The notes under the pieces were generated by a model. It saw only the letters and a list, made by a program, of their open reading frames with translations. It had not been told where the DNA came from and made no database searches. The position numbers and the translations under genes were made by a program. 64,000 bases of DNA from positions 2,232,001 through 2,296,000 of the forward strand of contig CM065322.1 of the NCBI GenBank assembly GCA_033032175.1, in the 5' to 3' direction. The stretch's first letter is position 1; every line of letters begins with the position of its first letter. This document shows positions 11,690-21,329 of this stretch, in pieces. The DNA is from Saturnia japonica. Lineage: Eukaryota; Arthropoda; Insecta; Lepidoptera; Saturniidae.

Positions 11690-12084
11690 TGGTCAGCGTC
11701 ATGGTAAGCGGTTACCGTAGTCTAAGAACCCTTGTAATACCACGTTATGTATATGTTAGTTTAGCTCGAATTTTACGGATAGGGAATCAGTCAGATCGCG
11801 ACTTAATTGCAAGCCGAGGTCCGACCACTTTGGCACCCTTGCGCGCATGTTGCACACGCTTTCGCGGCTGTGTGCCTTATGCGCTCGCCCCCAAGCCCGG
11901 TAAAACTGTAAAAGCCATCAGCGGCTCTGTTTTTGGATAGGGACCCTCAGGCTAACAGTAAGGTCAGCTCGAAAAAAAAAAACACGTTTAGAGGTATCAC
12001 AAGTATTTTGTCGAGCTTGGACACCAAGGAGCTCTAGAAAACCTACTCACAGCAGAAACACAAGTTTAATTATCTTGCGATCTT
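11690..12084 (+). repeat. Family K repeat interrupted by SINE-3
   Basis: The first part ('atggtaagcggttaccgtagtc', 'cttgtaatac') and the part after the SINE ('ggtatcacaag', 'gagctc', 'cctactcacagcagaaacac') match the uninterrupted copy at 49205-49440. SINE-3 sits between them at 11748-11982. Confidence 0.55.
11748..11982 (+). mobile_element. SINE-3, copy 1
   Basis: A 235-base insert ending in a run of A residues. It lies between near-identical target duplications, CACGTTA at 11741-11747 and CACGTTTA at 11983-11990. Its body ('tagctcgaat', 'cagatcgcgac', 'gccgaggtccg', 'accactttggcaccc', 'gcgctcgcccccaag') is the reverse complement of the insert at 58469-58826. Its 3' part ('agccatcagcggctctgttt') is also at 15388-15469 and, inverted, at 17123-17230. 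A 106-codon open frame across it is incidental. Confidence 0.7.
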
Positions 12085-12215
12085 GATTTCAAAATCAAAA
12101 TCAGAGAAATCTTTATCCAATTTAGGCCCTAAGAAGACACTTATGACCTTCAAAACAATACTACCGGTTCGGAAAATATCCCAGACATCGAGAAGAACTG
12201 GTAAGAAACATAGGG
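12085..12215 (+). repeat. Family R repeat, copy 1
   Basis: The motif 'ctaccggttcgg...catc...tcg.aagaac.ggtaagaaa' near 12165-12210 is repeated at about 45750-45800. The conserved core with its ACCGGT palindrome is typical of a dispersed lepidopteran repeat. Limits are approximate. Confidence 0.4.
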
Positions 12216-12631
12216 TGATGGTATTTCATTAGTAGAAGTCCAATTATGAAGTTTTGTACACAGGAAGCGTATGCCGTTCAGCAATTGATAGGCTGTAATA
12301 ATTGTCAATAATATTTGTAAATTTTGTAGATAACGCTAGTAATAAATATTTATTTATAGAAAATATATTCGTAAAATTAATGTAAAGTTTATTTTAGACA
12401 TAAACTTGTTCGTTTCGTATCTACGAGCTATTATAGCAAATATTGAGGTGTGTTAACGATAGGTACTTGATATTTCGATATTCATAGGCGTTGAAATAAA
12501 TAAAGGGCAGGTGGTAAAATGGGAACTTTGTGCACGCGTCCCTGAGATGCTTGTTTGTGTGATAATTTTAGTTTTTATTCGTTTTATTCAACTATTAAGA
12601 ACTGAGTAGAAGGTATCACCTTTATGTTAAA

Positions 12632-13027
12632 CTAGCGACCCGCCCCAGCTTCGCACGGGTACAATTTACAAAGTGGTTTTTAAGTTTTAAAAAGCCTGAT
12701 TTAGAGTTTGTCGATTTAATATTGACAGTTTATAACTTCACAACTGCCTCATTAGCCTAGTGGTCCTAAACGCGACTGCTATGCTCGAGGTCCTAGGTTC
12801 GATTCTCAGGTGGAGCAAAGTGCTAATTGGTTTTTCTGTGAAATTCTTTGCAGTAGTTTGGAGTTTGGCTTTGTGTCCGATTAATGGCAATAGGCCCGCC
12901 CCTTACTACACGGGACCTAAAAACATACCTGGCGAACTGTGGCTGTAGGTACACCTCTGCCTGACCCTTCGTGGATACGGCGTGATGGTATGTGATGTTA
13001 AATGTCCCCCTGGTATGTTCGCTATGG
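12632..13027 (-). mobile_element. Helitron A, truncated, carrying SINE-1
   Basis: Plus-strand A then CTAG at 12632-12635, followed by 'cgacccgccccagcttcgcacggg', matches the inverted 3' end of the full-length Helitron A copy at 44363-45174. The Helitron sequence is recognisable up to the SINE at 12742. Beyond the SINE no Helitron A sequence resumes, so the 5' half has been lost. Confidence 0.6.
12742..13027 (+). mobile_element. SINE-1, tRNA-like, copy 1
   Basis: The head carries a box-A-like TTAGCCTAGTGGT near 12752 and a box-B-like GGTTCGATTC at 12796-12805, about 45 bases apart as in tRNA-derived SINEs. The body includes 'gggacctaaaaacatacc', 'ggcgaactgtgg' and 'tacggcgtgatggtatgtgatg'. 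Matching copies lie at 27488-27775 (same strand), 37829-38083 (inverted) and 44476-44606 (short). Two frames are open for over 60 codons by chance. Confidence 0.7.
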
Positions 13028-13094
13028 ACCAAAGTAGTACCAATGCGCCATCATTGCTTCGGGTTTGAATAAACTAAATGTGTCAAATATAGTA

Positions 13095-13375
13095 TATTAC
13101 GCACCTAGGGAGAAAAGTAGGACATTCACGCCCGCGCGTATGGTTGTGACAATCGCGGGTGTCCTACTTTTCTCCCTAGGTGCGTTTACAATTTCTTTCT
13201 CCTCCGGGATGAAAAGTTTATATATTTTATATATAAACACGCAGTTGCTAGGTTACCGGAAGATAAAGTAAAGTACGCGCATGCGCACATTTGCCATCTC
13301 ACCGGGAGAGAATCGGCTACTTTTCTCCCACGTGACAGGGACTAAAAGTGAACTTTTCATCCCGGAGGAGAAAAA
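13095..13375. repeat. Two nested-style inverted repeats
   Basis: A perfect 24-base inverted repeat has arms at 13100-13123 and 13161-13184 (core CCTAGGGAGAAAAGTAGGAC), with partial pairing continuing into the short spacer. A second, 22-base perfect inverted repeat has arms at 13197-13218 and 13351-13372 (core CTCCGGGATGAAAAG). The string CTACTTTTCTCCC also recurs at 13318-13330. The structure could be a foldback MITE or a compound of two. No target duplication was identified and no protein is encoded. Confidence 0.8.
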
Positions 13376-13644
13376 TAATAATATTAGGTATTCAAATAAT
13401 AATTGCATTATTAGATTGATTATTCAATTATAATACTATCTATATATATTTCTAAACAAAAATAGGCCATGGCTGCAACTTTGAGAGACTTTACGATATT
13501 TTTTATGTTTTATTTCTGATTGTCTTTGTTTGGACAGATTTATACTGTTATACTATTTTATTGTGGTATACCGAATTTCTTTTCATATATCTTACTAGAG
13601 ATAAAAGGCTGTTGGGAAAAACGACAACTCTACACCTCAAGAGA
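13376..13644. other. Gene-free AT-rich DNA
   Basis: Nothing recognised between the palindromes and the Helitron B fragment. Confidence 0.4.
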
Positions 13645-13880
13645 TTGTTTGTTTGTTTGAATGCGCTAATCTCTGGAACTACCAGTTAGATTAAAAAATA
13701 TTTTTACTATTTTATAGCATCTTTATTGAGGAAGATTACAGGCTATAGAATTTCACGCTACAATCATAAGGAGCGGAGCAGTAATGGCTAAAATCAAGCA
13801 AACAGGCAAAATGTAGGAAAGTATGGAATGGTACATGGATGCGATGGCGGCACGGAAGCGTGATTGATATTTGGTCGGTA
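13645..13880 (+). mobile_element. Helitron B, internal fragment
   Basis: The blocks 'gtttgtttgtttgaatgcgctaatc', 'ctggaactaccagt' and 'ggagcggagcagtaatg' match the Helitron B copies at 38243-38564 and 46820-47464. Neither terminus is preserved: the 5' TC end and the 3' CTAG are not recognisable. A decayed copy. Confidence 0.5.
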
Positions 13881-15194
13881 GGTACAGTTAGTTCATCTAT
13901 AATACTAAATTATGACATCGATAATATTTTAAAACACATAATTTAAAAGCTGTCGGTCAACTAAGAAAGTAACATTATATAAAATTCAGTTTTTATAGTA
14001 GGTATAATGTAAGTATAATTACAATTTATTAAAGCTTAAGAGTGTCTGGCAGGGGTGTGCCTCGTTACTAAGTGTCTGGCAATAGAAGATGTAATTTCTA
14101 ATAGTATCCCGAAGAAAATAAAAAAAAATACACTTTATACTTTGGTACATTTGAGGGTAATTTTAAACACCTTTGTTAACTGCCAAAACCACTTGATCTA
14201 AACTTCAAAGTCGCTGATCGTTCTTACGTATATTGTGTTGAGGACATATTTCAGCTTTCAGCTTTCATAAAAAAAACCTTGGTCTGGCCATCATGAGCTC
14301 TTGCTCTATAAGTAAATTATTGTCAATAATTTTTATGATACGTAAACGGAATCGCGTGGGTATTCGCTAAAGTTTACGAATTAATTAGAATTCGTAGAAT
14401 GCAAATCGGACATTTGCATTCCGACCGTTGCAACGCGAAGGGTGTATACCGTTCACATATTTATTCTTGCACTCTGTCTTTTTGATATCAAATTGGAAAC
14501 ATTGCATATATTGTGCATAAAGGAAATATTTATTTTTATTTTTTGCTTTGTTAGCAATTAGCACAGTTATAAAATGATAGTTAGTGATTAAGTAGTATTA
14601 TTGTTAATTCACGAACGGGATTTAAGTCAAGCAAGCTTAACATAACTTATAACTGATAACAAAATTTGTACCGTTTTCAAATTGCTTTTAGTGATAGTAT
14701 AAAGTTTATAAAACATCATTTTTTCTTTTTTTGATTTGGCACGAATATAAAAAACAAACCCCATTAGTATAACTGTAACTCATAACGATCCCAAAAACAA
14801 AACAAAGCACCCAATAATGTTATATGAGAGACAATTAAAAACGTATATTAGGGAGCCCATATGCTGCCAACCGCCACACAATATGGCACGTGGTCACCGT
14901 GGGCGATTCATGGGTATCGCACCGTGACCCGCCCCCCTCCTCTCTAACCCCCGTATGCAGCACCTGGAGTTTGAAAATGTTAAGGGCGAGTCGGATCATT
15001 TTGTTCCATATCTACAGTTAAGTTCTGTATAAAATTAATTATATCAAATTAGTTTATGTAAATCCGACTTCCAGACTTTAACGGTGACGCACAGGTATCG
15101 CGGTAATTCATAATGTATTCAGTTGGCATTATACATTGTAATTAATTACGTGATTTGTAATTTATTACAATCTTAATTAATAATTATAAATGAA
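13881..15194. other. Gene-free DNA with a GC-rich patch
   Basis: Mostly AT-rich. The block at 14855-14965 is much richer in G and C and contains GGTCACCGTG and, 26 bases later, CACCGTGACC, an imperfect inverted repeat. I cannot assign it. No coding region seen. Confidence 0.35.
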
Positions 15195-15355
15195 ATGATC
15201 CAGGTTATGCGTGCTTCATGCAAAAACTACTGGTAAGATTTTGATAATTATTATTTGTGTTACTCTTTAGATCTTGGTCCTTAACTAAACTACGATTTTT
15301 ATGCACTAGCTACGCGGCCTTCTGTCATTCATGCGAGCGAAGCCGCTGGCACAGG
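15195..15355 (+). mobile_element. Helitron D, 3' fragment
   Basis: 'gcaaaaactactgg', 'aactacgattt' and a terminal 'gcgagcgaagccgctggcacag' resemble the 3' half of the element at 22173-23709. The final CTAG has mutated to GTAT. Non-coding. Confidence 0.45.
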
Positions 15356-15387
15356 TATTTAGGAATATTATGCTATGATAAGTCCAC

Positions 15388-15469
15388 AGTGAAGCTGTGA
15401 AAGCCATCAGCGGCTCTGTTTACAGATAAGGTCCCTAAGGCTAACAGCATAATCAACAAAAAAAAAAAT
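15388..15469 (+). mobile_element. SINE-3, 3' fragment
   Basis: Shares 'gtgaaagccatcagcggctctgttt', 'ggtccct' and 'aggctaacag' with the copy at 11748-11982 and ends in an A run. Only the last 80 bases or so are present, as expected for a 5'-truncated insertion. Confidence 0.6.
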
Positions 15470-15695
15470 GTTTTTGTTTTAGAAAATTTGCAATGTATAT
15501 TTCTAAAATTGTATTAATTAGATATATCAGGAATTATTTAATCAATTAGTACTACTATCAAATAAATAAATATTCAAATTCATAAAATGTGTTTCTGTCT
15601 ATCTTATATTTAGTTATTTCTGTGAACAATTTTTTAAGGGTTAAGGTTGACACAAAACTTATACAATTTCGCTGTTTTCGAAGAGATTTATTTTA

Positions 15696-16405
15696 CTTTT
15701 AACCGAGTTTAAAAATGACGGAGGTTAATCAATTCGATCAATTCGAATGTATTATTTTTTAAGGGATGTTGAGCCGTAACTACTTTGTTTATGAATCGAT
15801 TTGGATAATTCTTTTTTTGTTGTTTGTGTTGTTGTTTTGTTGTCCTGTAAACGGTTTTTTTGCGAACACTAATGAACAAAACAAATAATTATTACACATA
15901 TTCATCATTCATCTTTTGTTTAAAAAAAAAATGGAAAAAGCTATTTTAGTTTTCCAAACACTTTCTAGTCTTCTAGGTAAATTATAAAATTTACTAATAT
16001 TGAAAAAAATTGCTAAGTCGATCCAGGCGCTCTCAAGTTGCGTACGTACCAACGAACAGAATTTCATATTAGATACCTAATACGGGTCTAGAAAGCGTCT
16101 TTCATTTTTAATTGCTCAACAATTCGACCCAGTTATACCGACCGTCGTCACGAGCTGACTATATTTTGCGCTGTCGTCGTTAGCTAGGGTAGTTTTATTG
16201 ACTACCCTCATCTGTTTACTGTTTACCGCACTCACTACAAATACTCAATCTGAATAACGTACTAAAATTATCTTCAATATGGAATCCGACTTCAACCTCA
16301 AGAGTGGTCTTATTATAGTTTCATTGGCATTAGATCTTCGAATTCAAAGATACACCACGAAACTCTTCAAAATCATTGTTTCCTTTTTTGTTAAAAATTG
16401 TATCA
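15696..16405 (+). repeat. Family E repeat, copy 2, split
   Basis: The first half (15696-15831: 'aaccgagtt', 'caattcgaatgtat', 'tttatgaatcgatttggat') and the second half (16285-16405: 'ttcattggcat', 'aagatacacca', 'ctcttcaaaatcattg') are the two parts of one copy of family E. About 450 bases of unrelated DNA separate them. Confidence 0.55.
15832..16284. other. Unassigned insert in a family E copy
   Basis: About 450 bases lie where an uninterrupted family E copy has only a few. A GGGTAG...CTACCC inverted repeat lies near 16186-16208. No terminal repeat, target duplication or open frame is clear. Could be an insertion of an unknown non-autonomous element. Confidence 0.35.
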
Positions 16406-16435
16406 TATTTAATTTAATTTATCTGAATTTATTAA

Positions 16436-16558
16436 GAGTCTAAAAGGCCGGTAACGCATCTGCGAGCCCTCGGGTGTTGTGAAAGTTTCTCAGCTTATCA
16501 TCAGGTGCGCCATCTGCCCGTTTTCCCCCTTTTTACCATAAAAACAAAAAAAATCAAT
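16436..16558 (+). mobile_element. Jockey/CR1-type LINE, 3' end fragment
   Basis: 'aaaggccgg', 'cgcatctgcgagccct', 'ggtgttg', 'aggtgcgccatctgcccgtttt' and an A-rich tail follow the same order as the last 120 bases of the LINE at 55481-56612. Only the extreme 3' end was inserted, the usual outcome of aborted reverse transcription. Confidence 0.6.
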
Positions 16559-16964
16559 GCTCGTAATAAAACCATTGATTATTCAACATCTTTATTACTA
16601 TTAAATGTACGAAGCTGTATGTAACTCGTAAATTGATATACAAAAAAAAAAAAAAAAGAACTACGGAACCCCAGCGATAGGATTGGCATTATAATACCAT
16701 CGTTAGTGTTTTTTATAAGACTTGTTTTTTTAGCACTAATGTATTGAAGTTTTATTGTAAATTATGGAACTTTTTTATGTAAAATTGTGTGATTTTACTT
16801 GGGAAGCATTACCGAGACATTTTTTAACTGGAACAAAAGAGCAATGTTTGCTCTGCCGTTACTATTTGTAGTTTACACTCAGTTTCAGACTGACAATTAA
16901 GTCCTCTGGAGTAAGAATCTGACCTTAAGAATGCGGATCTATTAAATTGTTAAATAAATAGGCA
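16559..16964. other. Gene-free AT-rich DNA
   Basis: Contains an A run at about 16643-16657. No gene or repeat recognised. Confidence 0.4.
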
Positions 16965-17285
16965 TGGTGAAATGACGGGTACATTTGTAGCGTGTACGGT
17001 CTCCGCGTCGATCGACGTGAGTTCGAATCCCTGCAATGAGCCCGAGCGTTTTCGGTGAAGGTAAGCATCGTGATAAAACTATAGCATGGTGGTATAGGGC
17101 TTTTTCTGATACCCGGCCGGCTACAATTTTTTTTTTTTTTTTTTGAACTGACTACACTGTTAGCCTTAGGGGCCCTATCCAAAAACAGAGCCGCTGCGGC
17201 TTTTACAGCTTCACCGGACTTGACAGCTGCTACCACTACATCGTCACTTAAGTGCCGGTGAGATTGTGGCCATAGCGCTAAATAA
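16965..17285 (+). mobile_element. SINE-2, copy 1, interrupted
   Basis: The head ('gtagcgtgtacgg', 'cgatcgacgtgagttcgaatcc') has a box-B-like TTCGAATCC. The body ('catcgtgataaaactatagcat') and the tail ('ggtgagattgtggcc', near 17258) match the other SINE-2 copies at 27008, 42233 and 60818. An inverted SINE-3 fragment (17123-17230) interrupts it. Confidence 0.6.
17123..17230 (-). mobile_element. SINE-3 fragment inserted in SINE-2
   Basis: Starts with a T run (its inverted A tail) followed by 'tgttagcc', 'ccctatccaaaaacagagccg' and 'ttttacag', the reverse complement of the 3' part of the copy at 11748-11982. It is younger than the SINE-2 that contains it. Confidence 0.6.
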
Positions 17286-17469
17286 AAAACTAAAGGAGGT
17301 AATTATAGGATACAGTGGCCACTTAACGACAAATGGACGTAATATCTGCATACCCGTTACATTGTACTAGTTGACCCGCGCGACTATTCGACACGTCATA
17401 GATTGTAAATAATACAAACAGACTGTCAATAAATGGCGCATTTTAAATGTTAGTTAAGTTATAATATAA

Positions 17470-17990
17470 GTTTATTAATAAGTAACTGTGACCGCGCCTA
17501 CGCTTGCGTCGACCAGAATACCGTCGATCGAACGCACGTACGAGTCATGCAGCCCCGTTCCCGGTTATTTTAAATATAAAAATGCTTATTGTGGGCGATC
17601 CTTAGAAGATTCACTAATTTGTTTGTAGGTCTTTTTACTATTTGCAATTAGTATGTGATACATTCATTTGAAATACCTCATAAGGTTTACTTCGCGTAAG
17701 CCATTAAAGAATTCGAATTGATTCAACATAAATACAGTTTTTTTTTATTTGCGATTAACTCTATTTTTTTCTATAATAAAAGTAGCCCAAATTACTCCTT
17801 ATAACATCAGCCATCTATCAATGAAAGTCCCGCCAAAATCAGTCCAATCATTTCGGCGGCTACCCGGAACCAACAGACAGACAACAATTTTAAAAATCGT
17901 TTATTATCTACCGTATACCAACTACATTACATTTAGTAAAAATCTGTTATTTTGACATTACAAACAGACACTTCCATTCTATTAATTGTA
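17470..17990 (-). mobile_element. Helitron-like element C, degenerate
   Basis: 'cccggttattttaaa', 'aatgcttattgtgggcgatcctta' and 'aatcatttcggcggc' followed by 'cagacagacaac' fit an inverted element related to the one at 20207-20700, where the same blocks appear in the opposite orientation. The ends are not sharp. No protein is encoded; the 68-codon frame here is incidental. Confidence 0.4.
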
Positions 17991-18384
17991 CAGATAATAA
18001 GATTGAGCATAAGTTGTGATTTTAGATGGTACATTCACTAATTTTCTATTAGTATTTCTTTAAGATTTCACACGTTTAGTGGGTCGATTAGGTAAGCTGT
18101 GCTAAACTGCGTCTATATCCTATTTGCTTAAGGTCATAGATCATTTGGCATCTGTGATCGCAATCACGTCTTAAAAGGTATCACACGTCGATTACCGAGT
18201 CATTTTCAACGAAGAATATAAAATTTAAAATGACGTTTGAATTAATATTAATTAAGAATTAGGGAGATATGACGTGGTCACAAAAACACATTTGAAAAAA
18301 TAATATATACAGGTGCTTCAATCTCCAGATATGTTTTGTATCTTTATGGGTAGGTCAATGTATCGTATAACATTTTAGTTTCAC
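17991..18384. other. Gene-free AT-rich DNA
   Basis: Nothing recognised. Confidence 0.4.
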
Positions 18385-18805
18385 ATGTACGTGATATACT
18401 GCTTTAACATCATCATCATCATCATTTCAACCGTAGGACGTCCACTGCTGAACATAGGTCTCCCCCATAGATCTCCAGAGCGACCGATCTTGTGCGGCCT
18501 GCACCCAACGGCTCCCAGCGACCTTTATTATGTCGTCTTTCCATCTAGTGGGGGGCCGTCCTACGCTGCGCTTTCCGGTGCGTGCTCCGAACTATGTGCC
18601 CCGCCCACTGCCACTTCAACTTGCTAATCCTTTTGGCTATGTCGATTACCTTAGTTTGTCTACGGATCTCCTCATTTCTGATTCGATATCGTAGAGAAAC
18701 ACCAAGCATAGCCCTCTCCATAGTTCGCTGAGCGACCTTGAGCTTTCTTATGAGGCCCACAGTGAGCGACCACGTCTCCGTGCCGTATGTCATCTGCTTT
18801 AACAA
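18385..18805 (-). pseudogene. RTE-clade LINE, C-terminal tail
   Basis: On the minus strand the frame ending at 18545 reads through motifs typical of the C-terminus of insect RTE/BovB-like polyproteins: TYGTETWSLT, ERAMLGVSLR, RNEEIRRQTKV and KLKWQWAGHI. The next stretch, Gly-Arg-Pro-Pro-Thr-Arg-Trp and VAGSRW, then QQWTSYG before a stop, lies in another frame, so a frameshift breaks the gene near 18570. The element ends in a (GAT)n microsatellite (plus strand CAT repeats, 18408-18425), a common RTE-type 3' end. The endonuclease and polymerase domains are missing, so it is 5'-truncated and dead. Confidence 0.8.
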
Positions 18806-18837
18806 GAGTAGAGAAATTAAAATAAACAGCGTGATAA

Positions 18838-18945
18838 GGCTAAGATGTTTTTATAAGTGTAGATGCGTTAACCGCGTTCGATTTTGGCAATACTGAAGTC
18901 AGGCAATTGCCCGACATTAGTCACGCATTACTCTATATCACTTCA
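18838..18945 (+). repeat. Family M repeat, copy 1
   Basis: About 100 bases that recur in inverted orientation at 26515-26625. Shared blocks: 'taagatgtttttataagtgtagatgcgtta', 'cgcgttc', 'attttggcaata' and 'gtcaggcaattgcc'. The near-palindrome GTCAGGCAATTGCCCGAC sits inside. Only two copies are in the window and no coding function is visible. Confidence 0.65.
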
Positions 18946-19639
18946 GCTCAAAAAATATAATTCATTTGTTTTTCAACAAAAATAGCATATAAACGTTTTC
19001 ATATTCTCTCTTTTTTGCGTACTGTAGCATTAGTATTAGCATAAGCATTACAAATAATTTCTATGTAGAAATAAATTGTGCTGTTTTTTATTGCAATGGT
19101 GTTGGCATAAATAAAATGTCATTGGTGATAAGGCACTTTTAAATCATGATCACCGCATATGGTGAAAAATTTAATATAGTGCCTCGCTTCAGTGTGTTGC
19201 ATCTCAATGTTAGTTATGTAAGTTTAACTACCTTATGGCTTTCACTTATGGTTTTCACCGCAATCCGTAATTTAAATACATTAAATACTAAATTTTTTAA
19301 GGAACCTTTATGATTATAACATGGATATAGAAAACGGAAAAAGAGGCTGTGGACAACGAACAATAATTACTCGGCTACGAAGAACAAAAAAAAACGTCTT
19401 AATAGCGAGGAACACAAACAACCAACAACTATCCGGTGTGGCACAGAATAGAAGGAGATATGATCCCAAATAAATTGGGATAATAGCCAGGAGAAAGAAG
19501 AAGAAGACTAAACATTTTAAGAGATAAGGACCGGATTAGTTTTAAGGGAGTCATTTTTGGATAGAATACCTCATAACCAACACCTTTACTCAAAAATGTT
19601 TTACTAACCTTGAAATAGTTCGACACCAAGACAATTATT
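18946..19639. other. Gene-free AT-rich DNA
   Basis: No gene. The minus-strand 71-codon frame at 19429-19644 overlaps the edge of a family E copy and has no recognisable domain. Confidence 0.4.
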
Positions 19640-19870
19640 ACCAAAAAAAAACAACTTTAAATTTTTTTAAGAGTTCCATTTGTATCTTGGAAGTTGAAGG
19701 TCCAATACCAATGAAATTAAAATGGGACCATCCTTAAGACATCCATTATCCAACAAAAAAGAATCATCCAAATCAGTTCACAAACAGAAGCCATGGCTGA
19801 ACATCCATAAAAAAATATACATTCGAATTGAGTTTCTTGAAAATGGTTAAATAAACTAATTAGAGCCCAA
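19640..19870 (-). repeat. Family E repeat, copy 3
   Basis: Inverted copy: 'ttggaagttgaaggtccaat', 'attaaaatgggaccatcc', 'gaatcatccaaatc', 'gctgaacatccat' and 'tacattcgaatt' in order, ending near 'atggttaaa'. Non-coding. Confidence 0.6.
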
Positions 19871-20139
19871 TCTGATTAAAGGGAATAAGGTTTGTGATTT
19901 TGTAAAACAATCTTTGAAGTCTTTGTAGGCTCGTAATTAAAAAAAAATAAACCGTAAGGGCTTAATACAGTAATAATGGATACGTAAAGTCATAATCAAG
20001 TGGTCGGCACGCGAAGCCGGCACCTCGGCGGCTACTGGTGACCATTTCACACATTGTAATGTAAACACAAACAGTACACGATGCTAATCCAATGACTGCT
20101 AAATATTTGCAAGAACATCTTTTGAATTCTATAACTATA

Positions 20140-21249
20140 CTAGCTGTGCCCCGCGGTTTCACCCGCATATAATTTACAAGAAATCACTGATTGATGATTT
20201 ATAATCTATACAATTAATAAAATTGAAGTATCTGTCTGTAATGTCAGTTTGTAAAACAGTTTTTTATTAAATGCTTATGAAAGCATATATGATACCTATA
20301 ACAAAAAGCCATTTTTAAAATTTTGGACCATTTTTGACGGAACTTTCACTGGTAGATAGCTGATGATATAGGGAGTAACATAGGTTACTTTTATTTTAGA
20401 AAAAGAATTAGGGTTCCGCACAAATAAAAAAAACACTGGTCATTAGTGAATCAATTCGGGCGCTGAAATGGCTTATGCTAAATAAACAATAAGAGATATA
20501 GCAAATTAATTTAAGAGACCTACAAAAAAGTCCTGGAGAGTATATCTATTATATCTTCTAAGGAACACCCACAATAAGCATTTTTGTCTTTAAAATAACC
20601 GGGAGTGGGAGAGCATGATTCGTGCGGGCATAGCACTTCAATAAAGAATATATTTTTATCGGGTCTCCAGATGGTCACATCGCGGTATCGTACGAATCGT
20701 TCGCGCCACTACTACTATAGACATAGACCCGAGCCGAGTGTAGAATTATTTTAATTTTGTATTATCTCTCAAACTATTTGTCCAAATAACATGCTGCAAA
20801 AGACGAAGTTTACCTTCATTATAAATTGTCTTTATGATGAAGTAACTTTGTTCGTAAAGATTAATATGCCATGCTTAAAATATAATGCTCATAAATTAAT
20901 TTTTAATGTTCAATAAAAAAAATTTGCAAAATACCTTATTGTGGCTCATGTATAAGTTTAGTTATATGTTATTGTTGAATTTTTTTATATATACTAATGG
21001 CCAATATTTTTGTAGAACATTGTATTGACGTATCATTAACCATTAAGCCAACGAATGCGGCTAAAGCAGTTCGCGAGGGTTTCGACTTCGGACTTACGTA
21101 ACAAAAATCAATGAATTGTAGCCTAATGTTATATAACCTATACTATTCCTCGTGAAGAATATTTCGAATCCGACTGGTAGTTCCAGAGATTAGCGTCTTT
21201 ATACAAACAAACAAAAAACTTTTCCGCTTTATTATATTATTAGTATAGA
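20140..21249 (-). mobile_element. Helitron B, long copy with nested material
   Basis: Both ends are present. Read on the minus strand the element starts TCTATACTAATAATATAATA (21249) and ends ...GGGGCACAGCTAG (20140), with A at 20139 and T at 21250, the A|T insertion site of Helitrons. The 5' part (tttgttt..., 'gcgtttt', 'ctctggaactaccagtcgg' reading inverted) matches the copy at 46820-47464. At 1,110 bases it is longer than that 645-base copy because it contains the element C segment (20207-20700). No Rep/helicase is encoded. Confidence 0.65.
20207..20700 (+). mobile_element. Helitron-like element C inside Helitron B
   Basis: Starts TCTATACAATTAATAAAATT followed by 'tctgtctgtaatgtc', a Helitron-type 5' end in plus orientation. 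The later blocks 'gcgctgaaatggcttatgct', 'gtcctggaga' and 'cccacaataagcatttttgtc' match, inverted, the element at 17470-17990 and are related to Helitron A. The 3' CTAG is not preserved. Confidence 0.45.
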
Positions 21250-21329
21250 TTTTACATGTTTTTTTAAATATGGAATGATTCGTATAATTTATAACCAAAA
21301 TGTTCTAGTCCTTACCACTTCAAATTTTG

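Noticed and set aside
11620..11940. 106-codon open frame
   Set aside because: It runs across a family K / SINE-3 junction and is not open in the other SINE-3 copies.
12742..12830. Candidate tRNA gene from box A and box B motifs
   Set aside because: No good acceptor stem or anticodon arm, and the sequence repeats as a SINE at several sites. The same applies to 3090-3170, 27008-27075 and 60820-60880.
16925..17236. 103-codon minus-strand frame
   Set aside because: It spans a SINE-2 copy and a nested SINE-3 fragment, including a translated T run.
18408..18425. CRISPR-like or satellite array from CAT repeats
   Set aside because: A simple (GAT)n tail of an RTE element; no spacers or longer units.
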